Shown here piece by piece: positions 27,291-36,813 of a DNA stretch of 64,000 nt. The first letter of the stretch is position 1. Each line of letters opens with the position of its first letter. The position numbers and the translations under genes are program-made. The notes under the pieces were generated by a model. The model made no database searches. It was not told the origin of the DNA and saw nothing but the letters and a program-made list of their open reading frames with translations. The stretch lies in contig NZ_BAABJY010000001.1 in assembly GCF_039543545.1 (NCBI RefSeq), positions 558,001 through 622,000 of the forward strand, read 5' to 3'. This stretch comes from Luteimonas vadosa (GTDB taxonomy: Bacteria > Pseudomonadota > Gammaproteobacteria > Xanthomonadales > Xanthomonadaceae).

Positions 27291-27950
27291 ATGATCCGCA
27301 TCCTGTCGAACGTGCTCGACGCCACGCAGTTGCGGGAGATCGACGCGTTGCTGCCCCAGGTGGCGTTCGCCGACGGCCGGATGACCAACCGCGAGTCGAC
27401 CATCAAGCAGAACCTGCAGGCACCGCAGGACGATCCGGCCAACGAACGGATCGCGATGATCGCCCGCGAGGCGTTGTTCCGGCACCCGGAGTTGCGCACC
27501 TTCGCGCAACCGCGTTCGCTGGCCCGCACCACCGTCGCCCGCTACGAACCCGGGATGGCCTACGGCTGGCACGTCGACGAAGCACTGTTCCCGTCGACGC
27601 CGCCGTTGCGCAGCGACCTGTCCTGCACCCTCTTCCTCAACCCGCCCGGCGACTACGACGGCGGTGAACTGGTGATGCAGCTCGGCGCCCAGGAGCTGGC
27701 CTACAAACTCGAGCCCGGGCAGGCGCTCCTGTATCCGTCGACCACCATCCACCAGGTCGCGCCGGTCACGCGCGGCACCCGGATCGCCGCGATCACCTGG
27801 CTGCAGAGCTGGATCGCCGACGCGCACCGGCGCGAACTGCTGGTCCAACTGGAGGAAGCCCGTGCCCGAGCGGGGACGTCGGACCCCCGGTTGACGGTGC
27901 TGCTGGCCTCGCTGCGCACCAACCTGTTCCGGATGTGGGCCGATACCTGA
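27291..27950 (+). CDS. Fe2+-dependent dioxygenase, PKHD-type hydroxylase (PiuC/YbiX)
   Basis: The protein has 219 residues. The start at 27291 has GGAGGA nine bases upstream. It is a Fe(II)/2-oxoglutarate dioxygenase. The iron ligands His and Asp lie in YGWHVDEALF, the second His in STTIHQVAPVTRGTR, and the 2-oxoglutarate arginine is in the same segment. The typical PKHD block LSCTLFLNPPGDYDGGELVM is present. PiuC genes are usually next to TonB-dependent siderophore receptors and iron-regulated; here no receptor gene is adjacent. Confidence 0.92.
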   Translation: MIRILSNVLDATQLREIDALLPQVAFADGRMTNRESTIKQNLQAPQDDPANERIAMIAREALFRHPELRTFAQPRSLARTTVARYEPGMAYGWHVDEALFPSTPPLRSDLSCTLFLNPPGDYDGGELVMQLGAQELAYKLEPGQALLYPSTTIHQVAPVTRGTRIAAITWLQSWIADAHRRELLVQLEEARARAGTSDPRLTVLLASLRTNLFRMWADT

Positions 27951-27983
27951 GCCCGCGAGTCCCGCGGCCGACGCCCGCCGAAC

Positions 27984-30488
27984 CTAGGGCTTCCGCGCCT
28001 TCGCGCGATGCGTGGGGACGGCGTTCCATGGATCCTCGGGCCAGGGGTGCTTGGGATACCGGCCTTTCATCTCCTTCCTGACCTCGGGGTAGGTGCGCTC
28101 CCAGAAGCTGCGCAGGTCGGTCGTCACCTGCAGTGGCCGGCCCGCCGGCGACAGCAGGTGCAAGGTAAGCGCCACGCGACCGTCGGCGATGCGCGGCGTC
28201 TCGGCCAGTCCGAAGAGCTCTTGCAGCTTGACCGCCAGCACCGGCGGTGCGGGCCCATCGGCCTCGTCGAGGGCATAGGCGACCGGCCTCGCCTGCCCGG
28301 AGGGCACCTGGATGCGCGGTGGCGCGAAGCGATCCAGGCTCCGCGCGTCTTCCCAGTCCAGGGCGGATTTCAATGCAGCGGAGAATTCGCCCGTCGACAA
28401 CGCATCCAGCCGCGTCTTGCCGGCGAAAGCCGGCCGCAGCCAGGCATCCAGCGTCGACAGCAGCGCCGGATCCGAGAGGTCGGGCAGCGCCAGCTCCGGC
28501 ATCCAGGCCCGCAGCGACTGCACGCGCGCGCGCCACTGCCGCAGCTCCTCCGTCCACGGCAATGCCGACAGCCCGAACTGGCGCACGGCATCGGCGAGCG
28601 CGGCCGCGGCGTCCCCGGGGTGGGGCCGCCCCGCCGGGCGCACGTCGAGGACGATGCCGTCGAAACGGCGGATGCGTTCTCGCAGCAGCGCGTGCCGGTC
28701 GTCGTCCCAGCGCGTCTCGTCGCGTTCGACGAAGCGATGCGGAAAGGCATTGCGCAATGCGCTTTCGTCGAGCGGAACGCCGGTGACCACGAGTGCATCC
28801 CGGGATTCGTGGCGCAGCTCGGGCACGACCAGCCAAGGTTCGCCGACCAGCGTGCTGTCATCCGCGAGCCGCGCCATGCGTCCGTTCGACAACTGATAGC
28901 GATGGCGGTCCTGCGCATGGCGATGGGCGATGCGATCCGGGAACGCGTGCTCGAGCAAGTCGCCCAGCGCATGCGCCGGGACGTCCGCGGGCGCCGCGCC
29001 CTCGACACGCAACCGGCGTCGCCACTGCCTTGCCGCGGCGTCGATCACGGCGAGCGCGCCACGGCCCGCATCGGCGGGCAGGCGGCCGGACCGCGATGCG
29101 GCCAGGGCGCGCCAGCGTTCGGCCAGTGCATCGGAGCGCGAGCGCAATGGATCGCGGGCGTCCAACAGCGCGACCAGGTCGCAGGCCAGCGCCAGCGAAC
29201 CCGAGGCCCGCGCCGCGCAGAGCATCGCGGCCAGGCGGGGATGCGCGCCCGTGGCCTGCATCTGCCGACCCAATGGCGTGAGCGCGTGTCCCGCGTCGGT
29301 GGCGCCGAGCTGGCGCAGCAGGTCCCGTGCCGCGGACAAGGCGCCCGGTGGTGGTGGATCGACGAAGCGCAGGTCGGCGCTTCCCCACGCGGCCAGCTCC
29401 AGCGCCAGCCCGGAGAGCTCGACCTGCGCGATCTCGGCACGCCGCTGCGGTTCCAACCGCAACGATTGCGGCCACAACCGGTAGGCCCAACCTTCGGCGA
29501 CGCGGCCGGCCCGGCCGGCGCGCTGGTCGGCCGACGCCTGCGCCACCCGCACCGTCTCCAGCCGCGGGAATCCGCTGTTGGGATCGAACCGCGGCTCGCG
29601 CGCCAGTCCGCTGTCGACGACCACGCGCACGCCGGGCAGGGTCACGCTGGACTCGGCGACGTTGGTCGCCAGCACCACGCGGCGGCGGCCGTCGGCGCCC
29701 GGCTGCAGCACCTCGGCCTGGCGTTCGACCGGCAGTTCGCCGTGCAGCGCGAGCACCGCCACGTTCTGCGCGTAAGCCAGGGGGCCCAGCGCACGCTGCG
29801 CGCGCGCGATCTCGCGCTGGCCCGGCAGGAACACCAGCACGTCGCCCGGATGCGATTGCAGCGCATGCTCGACGGCGCGCCGTACCTGCGACTCCAGCGC
29901 CTCGGCGCGCTGCCCGGGGAAGTGGGCGACGGTGACCGCGTGGCTGCGCCCCGCGCTCGACAGCCGCGGCGCGTCCAGCCACCGCGCCAGCGCCTCGCCG
30001 TCGAGGGTGGCCGACATCACCACGATGCGCAGGTCCGGGCGCAGCGCGGCCTGCGCATCCAGTGCCAGCGCCAGGCCGAGGTCGCCGGCCAGGTGGCGCT
30101 CGTGGAACTCGTCGAAGAGCAACGCCCCCACGCCTTCGAGGGTCGGGTCGTCCTGCAGCATGCGGGTGACGATGCCCTCGGTGACCACTTCGATCCGCGT
30201 CCGCGCGGAGATCTTGTTGTCGAAGCGGATGCGGTAGCCGACGGTGTCGCCGACGCGCTCGCCCAGTTGGCGCGCCATGAATCCGGCCGCTGCGCGCGCC
30301 GCCACGCGACGTGGTTCCAGCATCACGATCCGGCGTCCCTGCAACCAGCCTTCGTCCAGCAGCGCCGGTGGTACGCGCGTGGTCTTGCCCGCGCCCGGCG
30401 GCGCCTCGAGCACCAGCCGCGGATGCGCCGCGAGACTCTCGCGGATCCCGGGCAGGAGCGTGTCGATGGGGAAGTCCGGGGACCGCAT
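27984..30488 (-). CDS. hrpB: ATP-dependent helicase HrpB
   Basis: The protein has 834 residues, full length for HrpB. The ATG at 30488 begins MRSPDFPIDTLLPGIRESL. DExH helicase motifs are LEAPPGAGKTTRVP (I), LLFDEFHERH (II), VVMSATLDGEAL (III), FLPGQREIARAQ (IV) and QRAGRAGRVAEGWAYRLW (VI). The C-terminal HrpB domain ends in YPKHPWPEDPWNAVPTHRAK. The role of HrpB is poorly defined; it acts on RNA or DNA in the cytoplasm. It is divergent from tatD by 63 bases. Confidence 0.96.
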   Translation of the reverse strand: MRSPDFPIDTLLPGIRESLAAHPRLVLEAPPGAGKTTRVPPALLDEGWLQGRRIVMLEPRRVAARAAAGFMARQLGERVGDTVGYRIRFDNKISARTRIEVVTEGIVTRMLQDDPTLEGVGALLFDEFHERHLAGDLGLALALDAQAALRPDLRIVVMSATLDGEALARWLDAPRLSSAGRSHAVTVAHFPGQRAEALESQVRRAVEHALQSHPGDVLVFLPGQREIARAQRALGPLAYAQNVAVLALHGELPVERQAEVLQPGADGRRRVVLATNVAESSVTLPGVRVVVDSGLAREPRFDPNSGFPRLETVRVAQASADQRAGRAGRVAEGWAYRLWPQSLRLEPQRRAEIAQVELSGLALELAAWGSADLRFVDPPPPGALSAARDLLRQLGATDAGHALTPLGRQMQATGAHPRLAAMLCAARASGSLALACDLVALLDARDPLRSRSDALAERWRALAASRSGRLPADAGRGALAVIDAAARQWRRRLRVEGAAPADVPAHALGDLLEHAFPDRIAHRHAQDRHRYQLSNGRMARLADDSTLVGEPWLVVPELRHESRDALVVTGVPLDESALRNAFPHRFVERDETRWDDDRHALLRERIRRFDGIVLDVRPAGRPHPGDAAAALADAVRQFGLSALPWTEELRQWRARVQSLRAWMPELALPDLSDPALLSTLDAWLRPAFAGKTRLDALSTGEFSAALKSALDWEDARSLDRFAPPRIQVPSGQARPVAYALDEADGPAPPVLAVKLQELFGLAETPRIADGRVALTLHLLSPAGRPLQVTTDLRSFWERTYPEVRKEMKGRYPKHPWPEDPWNAVPTHRAKARKP

Positions 30489-30551
30489 CGGCCAAGCATA
30501 CGCATCGCTCGCGGGCGCGGCGGCACCACCCGGCGTTGCTAGACTCCTGCC

Positions 30552-31409
30552 ATGCAATTGATCGACATCGGCGCCAACCTCAGCCACGACAGCTTCGACC
30601 ACGACCGCGACGCGGTGCTGCAGCGCGCGCGCGACGCGGGTGTGGTGCAGATCGTGGTCACCGGCGCCAGCCGCGAGCATTCGCCCAAGGCGCTGGCGTT
30701 GGCGCAGGCGCACCCGGGCGAGCTGTTCGCCACCGCGGGCGTGCATCCGCACCACGCGACCGAGTACACCGACGAATGCGACGCCGAGATGCGCGCCCTG
30801 CTCGCGCACGACGCGGTGGTGGCGGTGGGCGAATGCGGTCTGGATTACTTCCGCGACTTCTCACCCCGCCCGGCGCAGCGCAAGGCCTTCGAGCGCCAGC
30901 TGCAGGTCGCGGTCGACACCGGCAAGCCCTTGTTCCTGCACCAGCGCGATGCGCACTCCGACTTCATGGCGATCATGCGCGAGTTCCAGGGGCGGCTAGG
31001 GCCGGCGGTGGTCCACTGCTTCACCGGCTCGCGCGCGGAACTGTTCGACTACCTCGACCAGGACTGGCACGTCGGCATCACCGGCTGGCTGTGCGACGAA
31101 CGCCGCGGCACCCACCTGCGCGAGCTGGTGCCGTCGATCCCCGCCGATCGGCTGATGATCGAGACCGACGCGCCCTACCTGCTGCCGCGCACGGTCAAGC
31201 CCGCGCCATCGCACCGTCGCAACGAGCCGATGTACCTGGCGCACATCGTCGAGGAGTTGGCCCGCGATCGTGGCGAGGAGGTCCAGACGACCGCGGCTGC
31301 GACGGTACGGACCACGCGCGATTTCTTCCGCCTGCCGCCCTGGGACGAGGCCTGCCCGCCGCCGGAACGACACGGGGATCGTGGTGGCGGTGCAGCGCAC
31401 CCCGGATAG
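30552..31409 (+). CDS. tatD: TatD family metal-dependent hydrolase
   Basis: The protein has 285 residues. TatD signatures: MQLIDIGANLSHDSF (here GAN-L-SH), TAGVHPHHA, VGECGLDYFRDFSP, KPLFLHQRDAH, VVHCFTGS and IETDAPYLLPR. It is a cytoplasmic TIM-barrel nuclease that removes 3' ends from single-stranded DNA and RNA. The C-terminus (after about 270) is Pro/Gly-rich and probably disordered. Confidence 0.95.
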   Translation: MQLIDIGANLSHDSFDHDRDAVLQRARDAGVVQIVVTGASREHSPKALALAQAHPGELFATAGVHPHHATEYTDECDAEMRALLAHDAVVAVGECGLDYFRDFSPRPAQRKAFERQLQVAVDTGKPLFLHQRDAHSDFMAIMREFQGRLGPAVVHCFTGSRAELFDYLDQDWHVGITGWLCDERRGTHLRELVPSIPADRLMIETDAPYLLPRTVKPAPSHRRNEPMYLAHIVEELARDRGEEVQTTAAATVRTTRDFFRLPPWDEACPPPERHGDRGGGAAHPG

Positions 31410-31447
31410 CCGGGCGCGCGCGCACCGCCTGCCCCGCCCTGCGTGCG

Positions 31448-32137
31448 TCAGCAGGACCGCCCTGAGCGCGCCTTCCCGGCTGCGGCAATGGCTGCCTGCG
31501 GAGTCCGCCCCGCTCCTGTCGGAAGATCCTGCAACGTCGCCGAGGGACGGCCGAGTCCATTCGTGCGGATGCTCCCGTAATAGAGGAAGTTGTTCGCCCC
31601 GGAACCAGCGGCGAACTGGCCAGTGACGGGGTCGCCGGTCACGCCGGTGACCACGTCGAACAGCTTGAAGACGCCCTTGGCGTTGGCGAATGCGCCTGTC
31701 CCGCCACCGATGCGGTGGATGCAGCTCCCGCTCAGCTGGAGGGTGTAGTCGAGGGAAGTGCAGAAGCCCTTGGCGTACGCGGCATCGACGGTGTAGTCGG
31801 TGGTGAAGCTGCCAGCCTTGCCGCGCCACGTGCCGACGAAGGTCTCGCGGCCGTACTCCCGGTAGTGGTCGAACTCGCCCAGCTCGTTGCAGGTGTAGTC
31901 CTGGATGAAGACGCTCAGGCAGCCCGTCAGGTCGCCCGTCATCAGCAGCGCCAGGTCGGCCCCGGCCCCGCCGCAGTCCGAGAACGTGCTGTTGCCGGAG
32001 ACGGCGATGCTCCTTTCGCCGGCTGCCGACGCGGCGTTGCCTTGCGCCATCATTGCCGTTGCGAGCGCGCACGCGGCCAGAAGCCGCGCACCGCGCCACC
32101 CCTCCTTGTAGCTACTTCCCAACTCCATCGCATTCAT
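31448..32137 (-). CDS. Exported hypothetical protein, Cys-containing beta-rich
   Basis: The protein has 229 residues. ATG codons at 32137 and 32128 are both usable. The N-terminal signal region is LLAACALATAMMAQGNAASA. The mature part has glycine-rich beta segments, including RSIAVSGNSTFSDCGGAGA, TGCLSVFIQDYTCNELGEF, RETFVGTWRGKAGSF and HRIGGGTGAFANAKGVF, and five or more cysteines that could form disulfides. The GTGAFANAKG type of motif occurs in dirigent/allene-oxide-cyclase-like beta barrels and related secreted proteins, but the family is not certain. The gene is divergent from the CadC-like regulator. Confidence 0.72.
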   Translation of the reverse strand: MNAMELGSSYKEGWRGARLLAACALATAMMAQGNAASAAGERSIAVSGNSTFSDCGGAGADLALLMTGDLTGCLSVFIQDYTCNELGEFDHYREYGRETFVGTWRGKAGSFTTDYTVDAAYAKGFCTSLDYTLQLSGSCIHRIGGGTGAFANAKGVFKLFDVVTGVTGDPVTGQFAAGSGANNFLYYGSIRTNGLGRPSATLQDLPTGAGRTPQAAIAAAGKARSGRSC

Positions 32138-32318
32138 GGTGGTGCCCTCGTTTGGCCGGTCCATCCCGGCACCGCCAGCGTCCCCCCGTTCCGCAGGCAG
32201 GTCATGACGGAACGTCGAAGTTTCTTCGTGGCCGATTCAAGGCTTTTTCAGGGTTTATGAGGGTGTGAGCGGCCCCATCCCCGAGGCGTATGCTATGGCC
32301 CATTCTGGGAGTTCAGGC

Positions 32319-34337
32319 ATGCCTGCGCCGGCCCGGCTCGCGTTCGATGACGTGGTGGTCGATTTCACCGGGCAACGCTTGTTGCGCGGCGGTGTCGAAC
32401 AGGCCCTGGAACCCAAGGCCTTCGCCGTCCTCGCGTTGCTGGCCGGTTCGCCTGGCCGGGTTTTCGGCCGGGACGAACTCCTCGACGCAGTGTGGGGTCA
32501 CCAGCATGTCAGCCCGGGCGTGCTGAGCCGCAGCATCAACCTGCTGCGGCAGGCACTGGGGGAGGACGCCCACCACCCCCGCCTGCTGCACACCGTGCAC
32601 GGCGTCGGATACCGGTTCGACCCGCCCCCCCTGGCAATGGCCGGAGCGGAAACGACGACGGTCGATGGCTCCGGGCCGGGCAGGCAACCAGTCGCGTCGC
32701 CCGCGGTCTCGACGGACCGGCAGCCAGACCGCGGACGCTGGTTATGGCCTGCCACGGCCGGCGCTGCACTGCTGGTCGCGATCGCCATCGCCTGGCCACG
32801 CCAGGGTGAGATTGAAGCCGTGCAGGCGATAACGGCGGCCTCCGTCGAGGCAAGGCCCTCGGTGGCCGTGCTGCCGTTCGCCGACCTGTCCCGCACACGT
32901 GACCAGGAGTACCTGGCCGACGGCCTGACCGAGGAAATCATCAACCAGCTCGCCCAGCTGCCCGCGCTGCGCGTCGTCGGGCGGACTTCCAGTTTTTCCT
33001 TCAAGGGCGAAAGCGATGACCTGCGGGAGATCGGCCACGCCCTGGGAGTGGCCCACCTGCTGAAAGGCAGCGTGCGCCGCGATGGCGACCAGTTGCGCAT
33101 CACGGCGCAGCTTGTCCGCGCCGACGATGGCTCGCATGTGTGGTCGAGGACCTACGCGCGTGAGTTGCGCGATGTCTTCGCCATCCAGGACGAGATCGCT
33201 AGCGGCGTGGCGACCGCATTGAGCGTGAAGCTGGACGTCGTGGCGTTCAACCGCGGACAGGGCGGTACCACCCACGTCGGTGCCTACGAGCGCCTGCTGC
33301 GCTGGCGCAGCACCGTGATGCGCGAGCACTTCGACTTCCAGCACGACCGCGAGCGCCTGCAGCTGGCGCGCGAAATGGTCGCGCTGGACCCGCAGTGCGT
33401 GCTGTGCTGGGACGCGCTGGCCAGGTCGCTGGATGCCATGGCTGGCGAAATCGGCGGATCCCAGCAGGCCAAACTGCGCTCCGAGGCAACCCATGCGCGC
33501 GAGCACATCGCCCGGATCGCCCCGGACAGCTGGGTCGCCAAGCGTTACCGCTCTCGTGGCTTGTGGCAGAACGGCAAGTGGGCCCAGGCCATGGCGCTGG
33601 CGAAACAGACCGCGGATTCGGGCCCGCCGACCATGGAGCGAACCTGGGACTACTCCTACATGATCTTCGCGGTGGGCTACCTGGACGAAAACGTGGCGCT
33701 GGTCGAGCGGGTCCGGGCAAGCGAGCCGCTCGCGCTGTACCTGTCGCGCGACCTGCAGTTCGACTACATCGCGGCACGACGCTTCGCGGATGCCGAAGCG
33801 GAGTACCTGCGAGGCAGGAGCCTGGAAGGGAGCCAGCTGGTGCCTGACTACATCGCCTTCTACCGGCAGTTGGCGGGCAAGCGACCCGGCGGCCTGTCGG
33901 AGCTTCGGGAACTGCACCGGCGCCTGTTGCGGGGGGACGCCCGTTACGACACGCCTGCGTTCCGCGACTTGGGAAAGGTGCTGGATGATCGTCGCGCGAT
34001 GCTCGATGTCACGCGCAAGGCGCTCGCCGACCACGCCTATCGCCACGGCGACGAAACGGTCGGCATCTGGGCCGCGGCGGCCGACGCCCTGGGCGACGCC
34101 GACCTGGCGGCGCTCGGATTGCGCAAGGAACTGGAACACATGCCGGGTTTCCGGGAAGGAACCTTGACCCACTTCGACTACAACGTTTTCTGGATCCTTC
34201 CCTATTCCGACGTTCGTTCCCACCCCGAGTTCAAGAGGCTGCTGGTCGAGACCGGCGTCGTCGGTTACTGGCGGGAAACGGGCCAATGGGGCGATGGTTG
34301 CGGACCGCTCGGGACCGCCGACTTCCATTGCGAGTAA
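32319..34337 (+). CDS. CadC-like transmembrane regulator: winged helix, TM, TolB-like and TPR-like regions
   Basis: The protein has 672 residues. The ATG at 32319 has GGGAG seven bases upstream; starts at 32265 (GTG) and 32295 are alternatives. The N-terminal OmpR/PhoB-type winged helix (about 6-100) includes LEPKAFAVLALLAG, GRDELLDAVWG and VHGVGYRF. A single membrane helix (about 141-160) follows. Next comes a periplasmic TolB-like/FlgO-like domain (about 178-305, PSVAVLPFADLS, YLADGLTEEIINQLAQL, LLKGSVRRDGDQLRITAQLV). A helical repeat region completes it. Proteins of this build are one-component membrane regulators. It is divergent from the exported protein gene at 31448, a likely target. 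Confidence 0.88.
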   Translation: MPAPARLAFDDVVVDFTGQRLLRGGVEQALEPKAFAVLALLAGSPGRVFGRDELLDAVWGHQHVSPGVLSRSINLLRQALGEDAHHPRLLHTVHGVGYRFDPPPLAMAGAETTTVDGSGPGRQPVASPAVSTDRQPDRGRWLWPATAGAALLVAIAIAWPRQGEIEAVQAITAASVEARPSVAVLPFADLSRTRDQEYLADGLTEEIINQLAQLPALRVVGRTSSFSFKGESDDLREIGHALGVAHLLKGSVRRDGDQLRITAQLVRADDGSHVWSRTYARELRDVFAIQDEIASGVATALSVKLDVVAFNRGQGGTTHVGAYERLLRWRSTVMREHFDFQHDRERLQLAREMVALDPQCVLCWDALARSLDAMAGEIGGSQQAKLRSEATHAREHIARIAPDSWVAKRYRSRGLWQNGKWAQAMALAKQTADSGPPTMERTWDYSYMIFAVGYLDENVALVERVRASEPLALYLSRDLQFDYIAARRFADAEAEYLRGRSLEGSQLVPDYIAFYRQLAGKRPGGLSELRELHRRLLRGDARYDTPAFRDLGKVLDDRRAMLDVTRKALADHAYRHGDETVGIWAAAADALGDADLAALGLRKELEHMPGFREGTLTHFDYNVFWILPYSDVRSHPEFKRLLVETGVVGYWRETGQWGDGCGPLGTADFHCE

Positions 34338-34379
34338 GCTGGCTCCAAGGGGCCTCCGCCTGCCCAGGCACAGGCGATC

Positions 34380-34560
34380 ACCCGCTTGGCGAGCAGTTCC
34401 TCAACCTGGAGCGGCTTGGCCACGCGCAACGTCCCCGGCATGCCGGCCAGCGCACACGCCGACGCCATCCTCCCGGTGCGAACTCCGATCCTCGGTCACG
34501 ACCACCGGCATATGTATCGCCAAACTGGCAATCCACGGCCGCGCGCGGGCCACTCCCCAT
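34380..34560 (-). pseudogene. Possible remnant of a response-regulator receiver domain
   Basis: The 289-bp gap between the CadC-like gene and the fusion gene contains, on the minus strand and split over two frames, sequence resembling the end of a receiver domain. HMPVVVTED (around 34500-34515) is like the beta-4 strand. CALAGMPGTLRVAKPLQVEELLAK (around 34385-34455, cited in part: VAKPLQVEELLA) is like the conserved Lys-Pro and alpha-5 start. No start codon or full domain remains. The match is by eye only. Confidence 0.33.
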
Positions 34561-34626
34561 GGCGGCTGCTGGCGCTTTGTCCGGTTAGCCGGGAACGCTG
34601 TCCGAAACAGGCCAGGGCCGCGAGCG

Positions 34627-35895
34627 TCAGGCGGGCGGATCCTCGACGGCTTCCAGGTGGGTGCGGATCTTGATCTCCCCGGTGAGGGTGCGATGCACCG
34701 GGCAGCGGTCGGCGATCTCAAGCAGCTTGTCGCGCTGCGCGGCGTCCAGGTCGCCGTCCAGCACCAGCGTGCGGCTGACCTGGTCGATTCGGCCCTCGAC
34801 GGTTTCGCAGTCGGCGCAGTCCTCGGCATGCACGCGGTCGTGCCGCAGGCTCACGCTGGCGCGGCGCAGCGGCCACTGCTTGCGTTCGGCGTACATCCGC
34901 AAGGTCATCGTGGTGCACGCGCCCAGTCCGGCGAGCAGCAGGTCGTAGGGGGTCATGCCGGCATCGTCGCCGCCGACGCTGCGCGGCTCGTCCGCGAGTA
35001 TCGCGTGGCGGCCGGCGCGGATCACCTGGATGAACTTGCCGTCGCCGGTTTCGGCGACCTCGACCAGGCCCGCATCCAGCGCCGCGGCCGGCATTGCCGC
35101 CTCCGCCACGGGGCCATCGTCAGCGGTCAACGCCCCACCCTCGAGGTAGCGGCCCGCCCAGGCGGACAACACGGCGGCGACGTAGTCGGCATCTTCGCGA
35201 TCGGTCAGGAGGTGGTCGGCGTGGTCGAGCGACACGAAGCTCTTGGGGTGCCGGGCGAGCGAGAAGATCCGGCTGGCGCTGTCGATGCCGACGATGGCGT
35301 CGAGCGGCGAGTGCATCACCAGCAACGCCCGGTCCAGCCCGGCGATGCAGGCATCGATCTTGCTGTCGCGCACGTCATCCAGGAACTGGCGCCGGACCCG
35401 GAACGGGCGCCCGGCCAGCTCGACCGCGACCTCATCCTCCGATCCAAGCGTGTCGGCAACGGCGCCGAATTGACGCGCGACGTGCGCGGGTTCGGACGGT
35501 GCACCGATCGTCGCCACCGCCACCGCCTCGGTGATCTCGCGTGCAGCGGCCAGCATCGCGGTACCGCCGAGGCTGTGTCCGACCAGCAACGCCGGCGCGG
35601 CGTGCGTGTCCCGCAGGTAGTCCGCCGCGCGCACCAGGTCGGCGACGTTGGAGCTGAAGTTGGTGTTGGCGAATTCGCCCTCGCTCGCGCCCAGGCCGGT
35701 GAAGTCGAAGCGCAGCACGGCGATGCCGTGGGCGGTCAACGCGCGGCTGACCCGTGCCGCGGCGAGGTTGTCCTTGCCGCAGGTGAAGCAGTGCGCGAAC
35801 AGCGCGTAGGCGCGCGGCGTGCCTGCCGGCATGTCCAGCAGCGCGGCCAGCTCGCTGCCGTCGTGGCCGGGGAAGGTCAACTTGCGGTTTGCCAT
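34627..35895 (-). CDS. Bifunctional alpha/beta hydrolase-OsmC family fusion protein
   Basis: The protein has 422 residues from the ATG at 35895. The N-terminal half (about 1-255) is an alpha/beta hydrolase, with ALFAHCFTCGKD, FDFTGLGASEGEF, nucleophile in LLVGHSLGG and DHADHLLTD. The C-terminal part (about 275-410) is an OsmC/Ohr-like peroxiredoxin domain. Its LLAGLGACTTMTLRMYAERK and ADRCPVHRTL hold the two redox cysteines. The fused form is known in proteobacteria and may detoxify acyl hydroperoxides, the hydrolase removing esters. Substrate is inferred. Confidence 0.9.
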   Translation of the reverse strand: MANRKLTFPGHDGSELAALLDMPAGTPRAYALFAHCFTCGKDNLAAARVSRALTAHGIAVLRFDFTGLGASEGEFANTNFSSNVADLVRAADYLRDTHAAPALLVGHSLGGTAMLAAAREITEAVAVATIGAPSEPAHVARQFGAVADTLGSEDEVAVELAGRPFRVRRQFLDDVRDSKIDACIAGLDRALLVMHSPLDAIVGIDSASRIFSLARHPKSFVSLDHADHLLTDREDADYVAAVLSAWAGRYLEGGALTADDGPVAEAAMPAAALDAGLVEVAETGDGKFIQVIRAGRHAILADEPRSVGGDDAGMTPYDLLLAGLGACTTMTLRMYAERKQWPLRRASVSLRHDRVHAEDCADCETVEGRIDQVSRTLVLDGDLDAAQRDKLLEIADRCPVHRTLTGEIKIRTHLEAVEDPPA

Positions 35896-35997
35896 TGCCG
35901 GACTCCTCGATTCGCGCGGGCAATCGTGGCCCTGCATGGCGAAACGAAGCGTGAAACGACGCTGTCCTTGCGCGTCCGCGCGCGCGGACGCTGCTCC

Positions 35998-36813
35998 TCA
36001 ACTGCGCAAGCCGACGCCCCGGTTCAACAACCACAAGCCCAGCCCGCCAAGCACCACCACGAAGCCCAGCATCAGCACGTAGGCGATCCACAGCGGCACG
36101 TCCGATACGCCAAGCAGGCCGTAGCGGAAGGCATTGACCATGTAGAAGATCGGGTTGGCGTGGGTGGCCGCTTCGGCCCACGGAGGCAGCAGCTTGACCG
36201 AATAGAACACGCCGCCCAGGTAGGTGAGCGGGGTGAGGATAAAGGTCGGCACGATGGCGATGTCGTCGAACTTGCGCGCGAACACCGCGTTGAGGAAGCC
36301 GGCGAGCGAGAAGATCACCGCGCCCAGCAGCACCGTGGACAGCGTCACCAGCGGGTGCGGGATGCGCACCGTGGTGAACAGCATGGCGATGCACAGCACG
36401 ATGATCCCGACCAGCAGGCCGCGCAGCACGGCGCCGCTGACGTACCCGCCCAGGATCACCCAGCTCGGCATCGGGCTGACCAGCAGCTCCTCGACGTGGC
36501 GTCCGAACTTGGCGCCGAAGAAGCTGGAGGAGATGTTGCCGTAGCTGTTCTGGATCACCGCCATCATCACCAGGCCCGGGACGATGAAGTCCATGTAGCG
36601 GATGCCGTCCATCTGCCCGACGCGCGAGCCGATCAGGCCGCCGAAGATCAAGAAGTACAGGGTCATGGTGATCGCCGGCGGCACCAGGGTCTGGCCCCAG
36701 ATCCGCAGGATGCGGACGACCTCGCGGCGGGCGATGGTGCGCAGGGCGATCCAGTTGCGGCGCGCGTCGCTGGTGCCGGCGTCGACGTCCGTGCCTCCGG
36801 GTTGCGCGCTCAT
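35998..36813 (-). CDS. ABC-2 type transporter permease (YadH-like)
   Basis: The protein has 271 residues from the ATG at 36813 with six membrane segments. Family blocks are FGRHVEELLVSPMPSWVILGG and LTYLGGVFYSVKLLPPWAE. It forms the membrane part of an exporter with the ATPase encoded upstream, whose stop it overlaps by four bases (36810-36813, ATGA). E. coli YadGH has an uncharacterised substrate; ABC-2 exporters of this group are linked to polysaccharides, lipids or drugs. Confidence 0.92.
   Translation of the reverse strand: MSAQPGGTDVDAGTSDARRNWIALRTIARREVVRILRIWGQTLVPPAITMTLYFLIFGGLIGSRVGQMDGIRYMDFIVPGLVMMAVIQNSYGNISSSFFGAKFGRHVEELLVSPMPSWVILGGYVSGAVLRGLLVGIIVLCIAMLFTTVRIPHPLVTLSTVLLGAVIFSLAGFLNAVFARKFDDIAIVPTFILTPLTYLGGVFYSVKLLPPWAEAATHANPIFYMVNAFRYGLLGVSDVPLWIAYVLMLGFVVVLGGLGLWLLNRGVGLRS

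Noticed and set aside
27984..30809. Longer hrpB start at 30809
   Set aside because: It would run through tatD on the other strand; the conserved part begins at MRSPDF (30488).
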